From NCBI GenBank assembly GCA_947302175.1, contig CAMYVB010000009.1, positions 1-64,000 on the forward strand: a DNA stretch of 64,000 nucleotides. The letters run 5' to 3'. The notes beneath the pieces are model-generated. The model did no database searches, was not told where the DNA came from, and saw only the letters and a list, made by a program, of their open reading frames with translations. The stretch comes from an uncultured Bacteroidales bacterium (GTDB lineage: Bacteria; Bacteroidota; Bacteroidia; Bacteroidales; UBA932). Below, in pieces: positions 53,516 through 60,765 of this stretch; the stretch's first letter is position 1, and each line of letters starts with the position of its first letter. A program made the position numbers and the translations under genes.

Positions 53516-54559
53516 ATGAATAGACTTGTTCGCGTTGTTTTACTGAGCCTCGCCGCAGGCGCCTGCCTGCTTACTTCCTGTAAAGAGGACGACTGGGAAG
53601 GAAAAAGGGAGAACCCCAATCCTGAGGTTTGCAAAGTTCCCGATTCCTATACTTTACGCAGCAGTTTCCTGGAGCTGGACCAGGACGGAAATGTCGTGGA
53701 CTGCTACTTTGGAAAATATGATCCGGCCACGCCCGGCGTGGTATCCATTACGGTGAAAAACTATGCTCGTGCGCTTGAAGTTATAAAGATGATTGTTCCG
53801 GATGAAGCTGAGGTAACTGAAACTGAAGATCAGCTGATTTGGAACCTGAAAGACGTGGATGGAAAGTCTGAGGGACAGATGGTGTTCAAGCGTTCTACGG
53901 CCCCCGGGCAGTTTGCCGTGGTGGAAATTCCTCAGTGCTCACGTCCGCTCACACAGGTCGTATTCAAAAAGCCCCTGCTTACCGACAGCTGGATGGACGA
54001 GTACAACACGTGTGATGCCCTGGATAACTTTTATCTTGGCGCACCGATTGATGTCAGTCTTGGTAAGCTTCCGGAAGGAGCGGCCAGCAATTTCGGTCAC
54101 GGCCAGGGAATGTTCCTGGTTATCCAGGAATACGAAGCCGGCGTCCATGACGGGCTCCTTCTGAGGCTTAACAATACGGAGAACAACTATGTAACGATCA
54201 AATGGGAATTTAACAACAGATTACAAGAGCAAATTGATCGCGCCATGAAGTATGCTGAAGCCCTGCTCGTAAAAAAGATTCTCCACGACAACACCTCGTT
54301 TGTAACTACGATGACGTCTATGGGTATGGCATCCTGGGATAACGGATTCATGTTTGACGCAATGAATGCGGGAAAAGACGTATTTTTTGCCAGTCCGGAG
54401 GTTCGCATAAACTTCAAAACCGGAGAGACAAACGCCCTTGCCATGGTTAACGCCTGGTATTATCGTGAGGCGTGGTTGTATAAATTCTATGTGGAGCCGG
54501 CGAAAGAGGATGGCGCTCTTAAAGTCATTATAGACAGTAGAACTTCAGGAGTTAAATGA
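53516..54559 (+). CDS. Lipoprotein of unknown function (fimbrillin-like cluster)
   Basis: A 347-residue protein with a lipoprotein signal (GACLLTSCKEDDW). The mature part starts with an acidic low-complexity stretch and a beta-rich N-terminal region (about 40-150), then a region with GHGQGMFLVIQEYEAGVHDGLLLRLNN and NYVTIKWEFNNRLQEQIDRAMKYAEALL (about 200-250). No known family is recognised. It overlaps the next gene by 4 nt and has its own promoter box. Position suggests a partner of the 815-residue protein or an accessory subunit of a surface structure. Confidence 0.7.
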   Translation: MNRLVRVVLLSLAAGACLLTSCKEDDWEGKRENPNPEVCKVPDSYTLRSSFLELDQDGNVVDCYFGKYDPATPGVVSITVKNYARALEVIKMIVPDEAEVTETEDQLIWNLKDVDGKSEGQMVFKRSTAPGQFAVVEIPQCSRPLTQVVFKKPLLTDSWMDEYNTCDALDNFYLGAPIDVSLGKLPEGAASNFGHGQGMFLVIQEYEAGVHDGLLLRLNNTENNYVTIKWEFNNRLQEQIDRAMKYAEALLVKKILHDNTSFVTTMTSMGMASWDNGFMFDAMNAGKDVFFASPEVRINFKTGETNALAMVNAWYYREAWLYKFYVEPAKEDGALKVIIDSRTSGVK

Positions 54560-57003
54560 TGAAAAAGATTATATTAATTATCGCGGCCCTGCTGCCGCTC
54601 CTTTTCGCGTGCGACATTGTCGATATTGGAGAGAAGGACACCCGGGTTTTAGATTTTACTCTGGAAGTTGCCAATGAGGATTATACCCAGTCCACCGTCC
54701 TGGACGGTATTGGCGACACTCAGATTACCTCCATCACCGGCCAGCCTGATTGGGTCAGCTCCATCTGCCGCCAGGAGGAGCTGTGCGAAGGTAATCTTGC
54801 ATTGGATGTGACTGTGACAGCCGACAGTAAAATGAACTGGGACCGCTCGGCCAAGATAGTGCTCACGATGATAAGCGGCACAACGGTTAATCTGACCGTC
54901 AACCAGCGCCCCGGTCTGCCGTATTTCTCAGGTGTCTTCGGCGCCACGACCCCCTCGGTCAACAAGGCCTTCGAGGAAGACTGGTCTTCGCAGACCGAGA
55001 TAGAAGTGGTCAGTTCCGTCATGAAGGTTAATGACCAGCTTGAGATCAGGGCCAAGAACGTGTATCTCCCCTGGGCCTTTGAAGAAGTCGGCGTGCAGCA
55101 TCATCTTCCCGACGACGAGCTGCGAAAGATGATGCTACACCAGGATGACTGGGCGCTGGCCTTCAATACCACCGGCATTGAAACTGCCGCCGGCGCCAAT
55201 CTGAATTATTTCGGCCTTTTCAACCGCTATTCTCATGTCCTTCGCGTCTTCTACTATTGGCCGGAAGAGCTGATTCCCGCCTCCGGAGCCAACGACTACG
55301 CGTGGCACGTCAAGTTCTCGGGAAAGCCGTCCGAGTACAATCCCACCGCTTTTGCAGTCCCGTACAACCATCGCTTCGAAGGGGCCGATGCCACCAGGTT
55401 CCAGGGATATGCCAACATATTTTTCACTTCCCCGCTGACGGATGAGATAGGACTGAAGAATCCGGGCATCGTGGTCCCCGCTCCCGGCTGGTGGGCCTTC
55501 GATATGGATATGTCGACCAAGCGGGCGCAATCCTTCTTCGACGACTACGACGAATTCAGCAAGATTACCATTGGGGTTGACATCTTCGATGTCCAGAGCG
55601 TATTCATGAAATCCTTAATGGATGGAGTCTCTATTGGTGGAGATCTGACAGGAAGCATGAATCTGAAAGGTCTGGTGCCCCAGTCCGCCACAGCGGCGGG
55701 AATTATTACTCCGGGCATCTTGGGGACATTTTCCAGTCTCTTTACCAACACCTACCTGCTGCAGTTTGTTAATGAAGCAAAAGCATTTAACCCCTATGTC
55801 CTTATTCCCGCCATCGCGGGTGCGGTCTGCGGCATAGCCGGAAATATTACGGATGGTTTAATTAACGGCGACCCTGATCATCCGGAAGAGACCATGAAGC
55901 AACTTGGGGCGATGAACGCTAAGCTTAACCTGCAGATGAACGGCATCATTTCGACCGAAGGCACCATCGAGTCGCAGCGCTCCCACAGCGTTCCTTCCCT
56001 GAGTCTTCCCATAGGATACCTCACCAGAATCCGTGACAACAAGACCTTCCAGATGGGTAAGGGCATATGGAATATTGAAAACGACCCCGTCGTTTACGTG
56101 GTGAAGGACGCCCTTTGGGCCAACAAACCCGTACTTACCTACTACAGCCGCAATCAGCAGAGTTGGTACCGCCAGGGGAATGAGGTCGCTGAATATGATA
56201 TATCCTCTTCCCCCTCTTCACTGGGGCTGCGCATCATCTCTTTCTTCGACCCTTCGTCCCTGGGAGACGTAATTCTCAATGAGGAAGTCTTCGGCAACAT
56301 TTCCGACATTAAAGTGGCTGCCAGTTACGGTGTTTATCCCGGCGGCAGCGCCGGCAATACCGATACTTTCCGCAGCGCAGTCGGGCTGGATTATGAGCCC
56401 ATGAGCCTTGCTACGGCCAATAAGGACGGGCGAGCATCTACGGGTGAGGTGTCAGGCACCACCAATCTTCCTCTCAAGATATTCAAAGACCGCTATACCA
56501 ACGATTTCTTCCAGATTCCCATTGATGAGCGGGATAAGGAAACGTTTGGCGATCTGGTCGGGACCCGGCTCAGCGCCCAGGGCGTTAACAATAACTACGA
56601 GCGCCGCTACTACGGGACCTCTCTTTTCTACATGAATCCGGATGCATCCTCCTCCGTAACGGACATTGTCCAATACGTGTCGGATCCCCAGATTTTCGTG
56701 CCCTTCAACGAGTCCAAGCGCGTCATTACCGATCCGGACATCCCTGACCTTGTGGTTACCGTCCAATTGAGCGTAAGGAGCGTTTCTCCCGGACAGGAGG
56801 AGGAAACGACCAAGATGTACCGTCTGCGCTACGTTCCCAAGATTGTGTATATCAATGCCGAAGACGTGCCCGCAGTCTATCAGCAGATTGCTTCCAAAGC
56901 CAATGGCGGAATGTCATCGAACGTCAGTTACCAGACATTTGAGGCCCACAAGGACCTTGTCAAAGCCTACGCCGACGAAATCAGCGCTCAGCTGAGCAAA
57001 TAG
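54556..57003 (+). CDS. Large lipoprotein of unknown function with BACON-like N-terminus
   Basis: An 815-residue protein with a lipoprotein signal (LLPLLFACDIVDIG). Residues about 30-125 resemble a BACON repeat (ITSITGQPDWVSSICRQEEL ... SAKIVLTMISGTTVNLTVNQR). The remainder has no family I recognise; it includes an uncharged segment near residues 400-435 (YVLIPAIAGAVCGIAGNITDGL) that could be a membrane-inserting hairpin, between beta-rich, Tyr/Asp-rich flanks. It is coupled to the preceding lipoprotein by a 4-nt overlap and closed by a strong terminator. Confidence 0.75.
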   Translation: MMKKIILIIAALLPLLFACDIVDIGEKDTRVLDFTLEVANEDYTQSTVLDGIGDTQITSITGQPDWVSSICRQEELCEGNLALDVTVTADSKMNWDRSAKIVLTMISGTTVNLTVNQRPGLPYFSGVFGATTPSVNKAFEEDWSSQTEIEVVSSVMKVNDQLEIRAKNVYLPWAFEEVGVQHHLPDDELRKMMLHQDDWALAFNTTGIETAAGANLNYFGLFNRYSHVLRVFYYWPEELIPASGANDYAWHVKFSGKPSEYNPTAFAVPYNHRFEGADATRFQGYANIFFTSPLTDEIGLKNPGIVVPAPGWWAFDMDMSTKRAQSFFDDYDEFSKITIGVDIFDVQSVFMKSLMDGVSIGGDLTGSMNLKGLVPQSATAAGIITPGILGTFSSLFTNTYLLQFVNEAKAFNPYVLIPAIAGAVCGIAGNITDGLINGDPDHPEETMKQLGAMNAKLNLQMNGIISTEGTIESQRSHSVPSLSLPIGYLTRIRDNKTFQMGKGIWNIENDPVVYVVKDALWANKPVLTYYSRNQQSWYRQGNEVAEYDISSSPSSLGLRIISFFDPSSLGDVILNEEVFGNISDIKVAASYGVYPGGSAGNTDTFRSAVGLDYEPMSLATANKDGRASTGEVSGTTNLPLKIFKDRYTNDFFQIPIDERDKETFGDLVGTRLSAQGVNNNYERRYYGTSLFYMNPDASSSVTDIVQYVSDPQIFVPFNESKRVITDPDIPDLVVTVQLSVRSVSPGQEEETTKMYRLRYVPKIVYINAEDVPAVYQQIASKANGGMSSNVSYQTFEAHKDLVKAYADEISAQLSK

Positions 57004-57028
57004 GGCACAAATCTGACCAACAAAAAAG

Positions 57029-57062
57029 AAAACCGCCCCAGGAAATCCTGAGGCGGTTTTTT
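57029..57062 (+). terminator. Intrinsic terminator closing the fimbrillin-like cluster
   Basis: AAAACCGCCccAGG-AAAT-CCTgaGGCGGTTTTTT: a long, nearly perfect stem with a six-T run, about 26 nt after the 815-residue lipoprotein gene. It is the last host-like feature before the integrated element. Confidence 0.92.
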
Positions 57063-57304
57063 GTGGAGATAGTCGGACCAAAACCCGGGAAATAGTGCGT
57101 AATACTTTACGATATAACCGCCTGTAAATCAGCGCTAAAGTATCTTTTTGCCAATAGTACGGAATATTTGGTAATACAAAAAATAGTGCGTAAATTTGGT
57201 GCGTAAATTTTGGGCGAAGGGAAGGAAAGCAAAAAACCGCAGCTATTTTTGGGGCCTGCATTTTTTGCATTTTCTACACAAAGCCCGCAAACGCTAGTAG
57301 ACAA
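57063..57304 (+). other. Non-coding region before the integrase, with GTGCGTAA repeats (possible att/arm sites)
   Basis: No gene. GTGCGTAA occurs three times (near 57096, 57187 and 57199), the last two in GTGCGTAAATTTGGTGCGTAAATTTT. Short direct repeats next to an integrase often bind its N-terminal arm domain. The attachment site may lie here but cannot be fixed without the other end. Confidence 0.4.
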
Positions 57305-58624
57305 ATGACAGGTTTTTATCTAGAGAAAAGGGCCGACAAAAAAGGGGACTGCCCTATTAGAGTTTCTGCCCGGGCCGCTGGCGGCCGTTTGCTTACCTCA
57401 ATAGGCTATAGCATCAATCCCGATAATTGGGACAGCGAAGCCCAGCAAGTAAAGCCGGGGACCAAAAAGGCCCCTACCACCAACGCCCGGGGAATCCCGG
57501 CCGCCACTATTAACGCCCGAATTGCGGCTATTTCGGCCGCCTTCGCCCAGCTGGAAGCAACCCCCGGGGCCTGCACTATTGAAGCCCTACAGGCTGCGCT
57601 AGATGCTATTACAGGGAAGGCCGACAGGAAGGCCGCCGCCCGGCCTATTCAATCAATTGTGCTAACCTACTTTGATTTGTGGGTAAAAGAGGAAAGCACC
57701 CAAAACCAATGGGCCGCTAGCACTACAGCCAAAATGCAGTCCTTTAGAAATTCCCTAGAGGAATTCAAGCCCGATTTGGCATTTTCCGACCTCAACGAAA
57801 AGGGCCTAGCACGATATATTGAATTCCTGCGCAGCAAAAAGGACCACGAAGAAACTAGCATACAAAAGCGCTATAGCAATCTAAAGTGGTTTATAGATTG
57901 GGCTATACGCAAAGGCTACTGCGCAGAAACCGCTATAGATACCTACCGCCCCAAATTCAAAGTATTGGCAAAGCCTGTAATCTTTTTGACACGCCCGGAA
58001 TTGCTCAAACTCTATCACTATGAAATCCCGGCTACGCCCTGCGAAATGACTTTGACATACAGCACAGGGGAGCAATACACAAAGCCTGTGCAATACGCCG
58101 GGGCGCTGGAAAAGGCCCGGGACCTGTTTTGTTTCTGCGCCTTCACTAGCCTTCGCTATTCCGATATGGCAGCACTAAAGCGCAGCGACATAGTAGGGGA
58201 CAAAATCATAGTAACCACCCAAAAGACCAATGACCGCCTAGAAATCCCCCTCAATGACTACAGCCGGGCAATACTAGACAAATACGCCGATTTGCAGGAC
58301 CCCCGGGGGCTGGCCCTTCCTGTCATATCCAACCAAAAAATGAATGACTACCTAAAGGACCTTTGCGAACTCTGCGACTTTAGGGACCCTGTAACAAAGG
58401 TATTCTACAAAGGCGGGGCCCGCGTTGAGGAAACCCACGAAAAATGGGAACTAATCAGCACCCACGCCGCCCGCCGCACCTTCATTTGCTACGCCCTTAC
58501 AAAAGGAATCCCGCCGCAAATTGTTATGAAATTCACAGGGCACAGCGACTACAAAGCTATGAAGCCCTACATAGATATAGCCGGGGCCGATGCCGCCGCC
58601 GCTATGCAGTTAATGAATGACTAG
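57305..58624 (+). CDS. Tyrosine-type site-specific integrase
   Basis: A 439-residue recombinase with an arm-binding N-terminus (FYLEKRADKKGDCPIRVSA), a SAM-like core-binding domain (about 115-215; TYFDLWVKEE ... RYSNLKWFIDWA) and a catalytic domain. Active-site residues are visible as the Arg in SLRYSDM, HAARRTF (H-x-x-R), GHSDYK and the Tyr in MKPYIDI. This is the Bacteroidetes mobile-element integrase type that inserts NBUs and conjugative transposons. It is first in the element and overlaps the next ORF by 8 nt if that uses the ATG at 58617. Confidence 0.94.
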   Translation: MTGFYLEKRADKKGDCPIRVSARAAGGRLLTSIGYSINPDNWDSEAQQVKPGTKKAPTTNARGIPAATINARIAAISAAFAQLEATPGACTIEALQAALDAITGKADRKAAARPIQSIVLTYFDLWVKEESTQNQWAASTTAKMQSFRNSLEEFKPDLAFSDLNEKGLARYIEFLRSKKDHEETSIQKRYSNLKWFIDWAIRKGYCAETAIDTYRPKFKVLAKPVIFLTRPELLKLYHYEIPATPCEMTLTYSTGEQYTKPVQYAGALEKARDLFCFCAFTSLRYSDMAALKRSDIVGDKIIVTTQKTNDRLEIPLNDYSRAILDKYADLQDPRGLALPVISNQKMNDYLKDLCELCDFRDPVTKVFYKGGARVEETHEKWELISTHAARRTFICYALTKGIPPQIVMKFTGHSDYKAMKPYIDIAGADAAAAMQLMND

Positions 58625-59102
58625 CACAGGGGGAAGGACTATGAAGCACACGCCGACACTACAGGAAGCAATCTATATTGAAGGCCTGCCCGATTGGTAC
58701 ATAAGCGACACCCCGGCCGATTTTTGGACCCGGGAAGCCTTCGCCCTGTTTGAAGCCGCCCGGCAGGAAGGGCTAATAGATTTTGATAGCACCTACAGCG
58801 ACAGCTGGACCGCTGGCCCCAATATCCCCAAAGGGGCGCTAGCGTATTTTTGCCAAAAGGCTAGTAGATGCCTACACCTCAACAAAGGGGCCCACACCAA
58901 TTGGAAGCCCTTTGAAAGAATGTTTAACCGGGGCAGCCTGTGCTGGCCGGAATCCGACACCACAGGGCAGGCCCAGCCGGAACTGCGCCCAGCCGCGCCG
59001 CTGCGCCTGTCCCTGCATAACCTAGAGGAAAGCGCCGGGCAGGAAGCGCTGCGCAGCCGTATAGATGACTTTTTCACACGATATGAAAACGGAAATAGCT
59101 AA
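58617..59102 (+). CDS. Hypothetical element protein
   Basis: A 161-residue protein, or 153 from the alternative ATG at 58641 (MKHTPTLQEAIYIEG), which does not overlap the integrase. No family recognised. The N-terminal half (GLPDWYISDTPADFWTREAFALFEAARQEGLID) and CFQKASRCLHL-like centre suggest a small helical protein; FNRGSLCWPESD follows. The C-terminus is Pro/Ala/Gln-rich, where element oligomers occur. The 3' end overlaps the start of the next ORF. Confidence 0.6.
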   Translation: MTSTGGRTMKHTPTLQEAIYIEGLPDWYISDTPADFWTREAFALFEAARQEGLIDFDSTYSDSWTAGPNIPKGALAYFCQKASRCLHLNKGAHTNWKPFERMFNRGSLCWPESDTTGQAQPELRPAAPLRLSLHNLEESAGQEALRSRIDDFFTRYENGNS

Positions 59103-59682
59103 AGCCCTTCCCGCCTTCCCCTGTGCTGCCCAGCTGGCCCCGGGACACCGGGCCGCCGATGCTGGCCGACCTCAACGCCGACAGCTGGCCGGGGCATCTA
59201 CTACAGGGCAGGGCGCAGGGAGCCCAGCCGGAACGCCGCCGGAATCCCCCGGGCAGGCCCAGCTGGCGCTGCCACCTCAAAAGACACAGGCCGCCGGAAC
59301 ACAGCCCAGCGCCGGGGCCGCCTTCCCCGCCTTCGCCCTGTATAGCGTTGAGGGGAGCAAAGGGCCGGGCATCAATACTACTACAATGAAAGACACCCGC
59401 CACAGCACCGCCTGCCCAGCGCAGCACACAGGGAGCCCAGCCGCCCAGCTGGCCGCCGCGCCTGTAGTCAATATCTATTTGACAGGCTGCAATATCAATA
59501 ACGGCCGGAATCAAATAGTAGGGAATCATAACACCCAAATTGGACATAACGCCTACGGCCCGGCCGACCTGTCCCAATGGCAGGCCGAAACAATCCGGGC
59601 ACAGGCCGCCACCATAGCCGCCCAGCAAAGGACCATAGACCGCCTAATAACGATACTAGAGGGAAGGACCGCCGGGGCCTAG
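59083..59682 (+). CDS. Hypothetical element protein with Asn/Gly-rich repeat and coiled-coil tail
   Basis: A 199-residue product from the ATG at 59083 (59065 is an alternative start). Residues to about 125 are low complexity (Ala, Pro, Gly, Gln, Arg) and contain recurring element oligomers. The C-terminal part changes: NIYLTGCNINNGRNQIVGNH continues into NTQIGHN, an alternating pattern that could form a short beta-solenoid, followed by a coiled coil (WQAETIRAQAATIAAQQRTIDRLITILEGR). Structured C-terminus with a disordered repeat-bearing front is likely. Function unknown. Confidence 0.55.
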   Translation: MKTEIAKALPAFPCAAQLAPGHRAADAGRPQRRQLAGASTTGQGAGSPAGTPPESPGQAQLALPPQKTQAAGTQPSAGAAFPAFALYSVEGSKGPGINTTTMKDTRHSTACPAQHTGSPAAQLAAAPVVNIYLTGCNINNGRNQIVGNHNTQIGHNAYGPADLSQWQAETIRAQAATIAAQQRTIDRLITILEGRTAGA

Positions 59683-59878
59683 CCTTCGCGCCCGCGCCTG
59701 CGCCTGTGAATGTTTCGCTTGTATAGCTAAAGCCCTACAGCCGTTGAGGTATGCAGGGCTTTATTTTGCTTTCAAGATACTTATTTTGCCGCCCTGTAGC
59801 GGCCTGTATTGGGCTTTGTATACTATATCTAACAGCCTGTATACAGCCTGCCCCGATACTTTGAAATACCTTTGCGAT
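59683..59878 (+). other. Non-coding gap with promoter-like box before the repeat protein
   Basis: No gene. It contains a weak hairpin, AAGCCCT/AGGGCTT, around 59732-59761 followed by TTATTTT, and ends with TACCTTTG at 59867-59874, a perfect -7 box 4 nt before the ATG at 59879. Confidence 0.45.
59867..59874 (+). promoter_or_regulatory. Bacteroidetes -7 box directly before the repeat-protein ORF
   Basis: TACCTTTG ends 4 nt before the ATG, the same spacing as at tsaE. Transcription would start on or next to the start codon. Confidence 0.5.
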
Positions 59879-60202
59879 ATGGAACGCACAGGGACACCAC
59901 AGCCGGACCGCTGGCCGGACCTAGACACAGCCCCGCCGCTGGACATAACGGACAGCCCGCCGCTAGACATAACGGACAGCCCGCCGCTAGACCTCAACGC
60001 CGACAGCTGGCCCGCGCTGGACCTGTCCCACAGCTGGCCGGGAATAGAGCCCCCGGACCGCTGGCAGCCGCTGGACATAACGGACAGCCCACCGCTAGAC
60101 CTCAACAGCGAAAAGGGGCGCAGGAAGGCCGAAAAGCAACGGACCGGGGAAACCCTCAACGCCCAGCCAAAACGCCCTAGAAACGGCCGGAAACGGCCCT
60201 AG
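59879..60202 (+). CDS. Repeat-rich small element protein (Pro/Asp/Trp repeats)
   Basis: A 107-residue product from the ATG at 59879, chosen over the track start because the -7 box lies immediately upstream. Most of it is built from short units: PPLDITDS three times, PPLDLN, and DxW(P/Q)x(L/I)(D/E) units (DRWPDLD, DSWPALD, HSWPGIE, DRWQPLD). The C-terminus is strongly basic (KGRRKAEKQ ... PKRPRNGRKRP). No family recognised; probably disordered. The promoter supports expression, but the frame could also be a by-product of DNA repeats. Confidence 0.45.
   Translation: MERTGTPQPDRWPDLDTAPPLDITDSPPLDITDSPPLDLNADSWPALDLSHSWPGIEPPDRWQPLDITDSPPLDLNSEKGRRKAEKQRTGETLNAQPKRPRNGRKRP
59935..60090 (+). repeat. 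24-nt tandem/interspersed repeat in the repeat-protein ORF
   Basis: Units starting GCCGCT(G/A)GACATAACG occur at 59935-59958, 59959-59982 and 60067-60090, with a single G/A difference. The unit at 59983 switches into the word GACCTCAACGCC, which also occurs at 59168 and (with one extra base) at 63849. Confidence 0.85.
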
Positions 60203-60326
60203 AACAAAGACAGGAACACAGGCCGCCGGGAGCCAATGACCGCGAAGGAAAAAAGCTAGAGAAACCCGAAGCGCAGGCACACGCCCGGCGGCTTTTTACA
60301 ACGCCAAAACCTCAAATAGATTTGAT
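60203..60326 (+). other. Gap with a long-loop inverted repeat, possible terminator
   Basis: GCCGCCGGG (60222-60230) and CCCGGCGGC (60284-60292) are exact inverted repeats 53 nt apart, and the second is followed by TTTTT. It may be a terminator or a small structured RNA. TAGATTTG at 60317-60324 matches the -7 box but directly abuts the next ATG. Confidence 0.35.
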
Positions 60327-60644
60327 ATGTATACACAGGAAATCACACCCGAAACGCCTTTAGTGCAAATGACCGCCGGGCAGCTGGCCGAATACCTCAA
60401 CAGCCGGGCGCAGGGAGCCCAGCCGGGCACAGGAACACAGGCCGCCGGGGCCGCCCAGCCCCGCCGCTTTGTCTATGGATTGCGGGGCATTATGCAGCTA
60501 TTCAATGTTTCCAATGTTACCGCCCAGCGCTACAAAAGGGGCATCATAAAAGATGCCGTTTCCCAACAGGGCAAAATCATAGTAGTAGATGCCGACAAAG
60601 CCCTACAGCTATTCAAAGAATGGAAGGATAGCAAAGGGGAATAA
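60327..60644 (+). CDS. DUF3853-family element protein (HTH, excisionase-like)
   Basis: A 105-residue protein matching the DUF3853 family found in Bacteroides mobile elements: MYTQEITPETPLVQMTAGQLAEYL at the start, then YGLRGIMQLFNVSNVTAQRYKRGIIKDAVSQQGKIIVVD, a helix-turn-helix with a wing. A Gln/Ala/Gly-rich insert (about residues 29-49) carrying the 13-nt word separates the two conserved parts. Members usually lie just before the primase gene, as here, and are thought to be excisionase- or regulator-like DNA-binding proteins. Confidence 0.85.
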   Translation: MYTQEITPETPLVQMTAGQLAEYLNSRAQGAQPGTGTQAAGAAQPRRFVYGLRGIMQLFNVSNVTAQRYKRGIIKDAVSQQGKIIVVDADKALQLFKEWKDSKGE

Positions 60645-60765
60645 TGAAGGCAGCCGCGCACAGCAATAGCTGTAGCAACGGCCGCCCCGCTAGTAGACGG
60701 ACAAATATAGCGCTTTTTTGCGACTTATGGGCCGCCGCTGGCGTAATCTTTAGCCGTATTGAGAA
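60645..60765 (+). other. Short gap before the helicase/primase gene
   Basis: A 121-nt gap without a gene. TAATCTTTA near 60748 is a near match to the -7 box. Nothing else is clear. Confidence 0.3.

Noticed and set aside
57063-57304. tRNA gene as integration site of the element.
   Set aside because: No cloverleaf or T-arm-like GTTCAA sequence was found before the integrase.
59123-59389. Alternative 88-codon ORF overlapping the 199-residue element protein.
   Set aside because: Arg/Pro-rich with no structured part; the other frame continues into a structured C-terminus and coiled coil.
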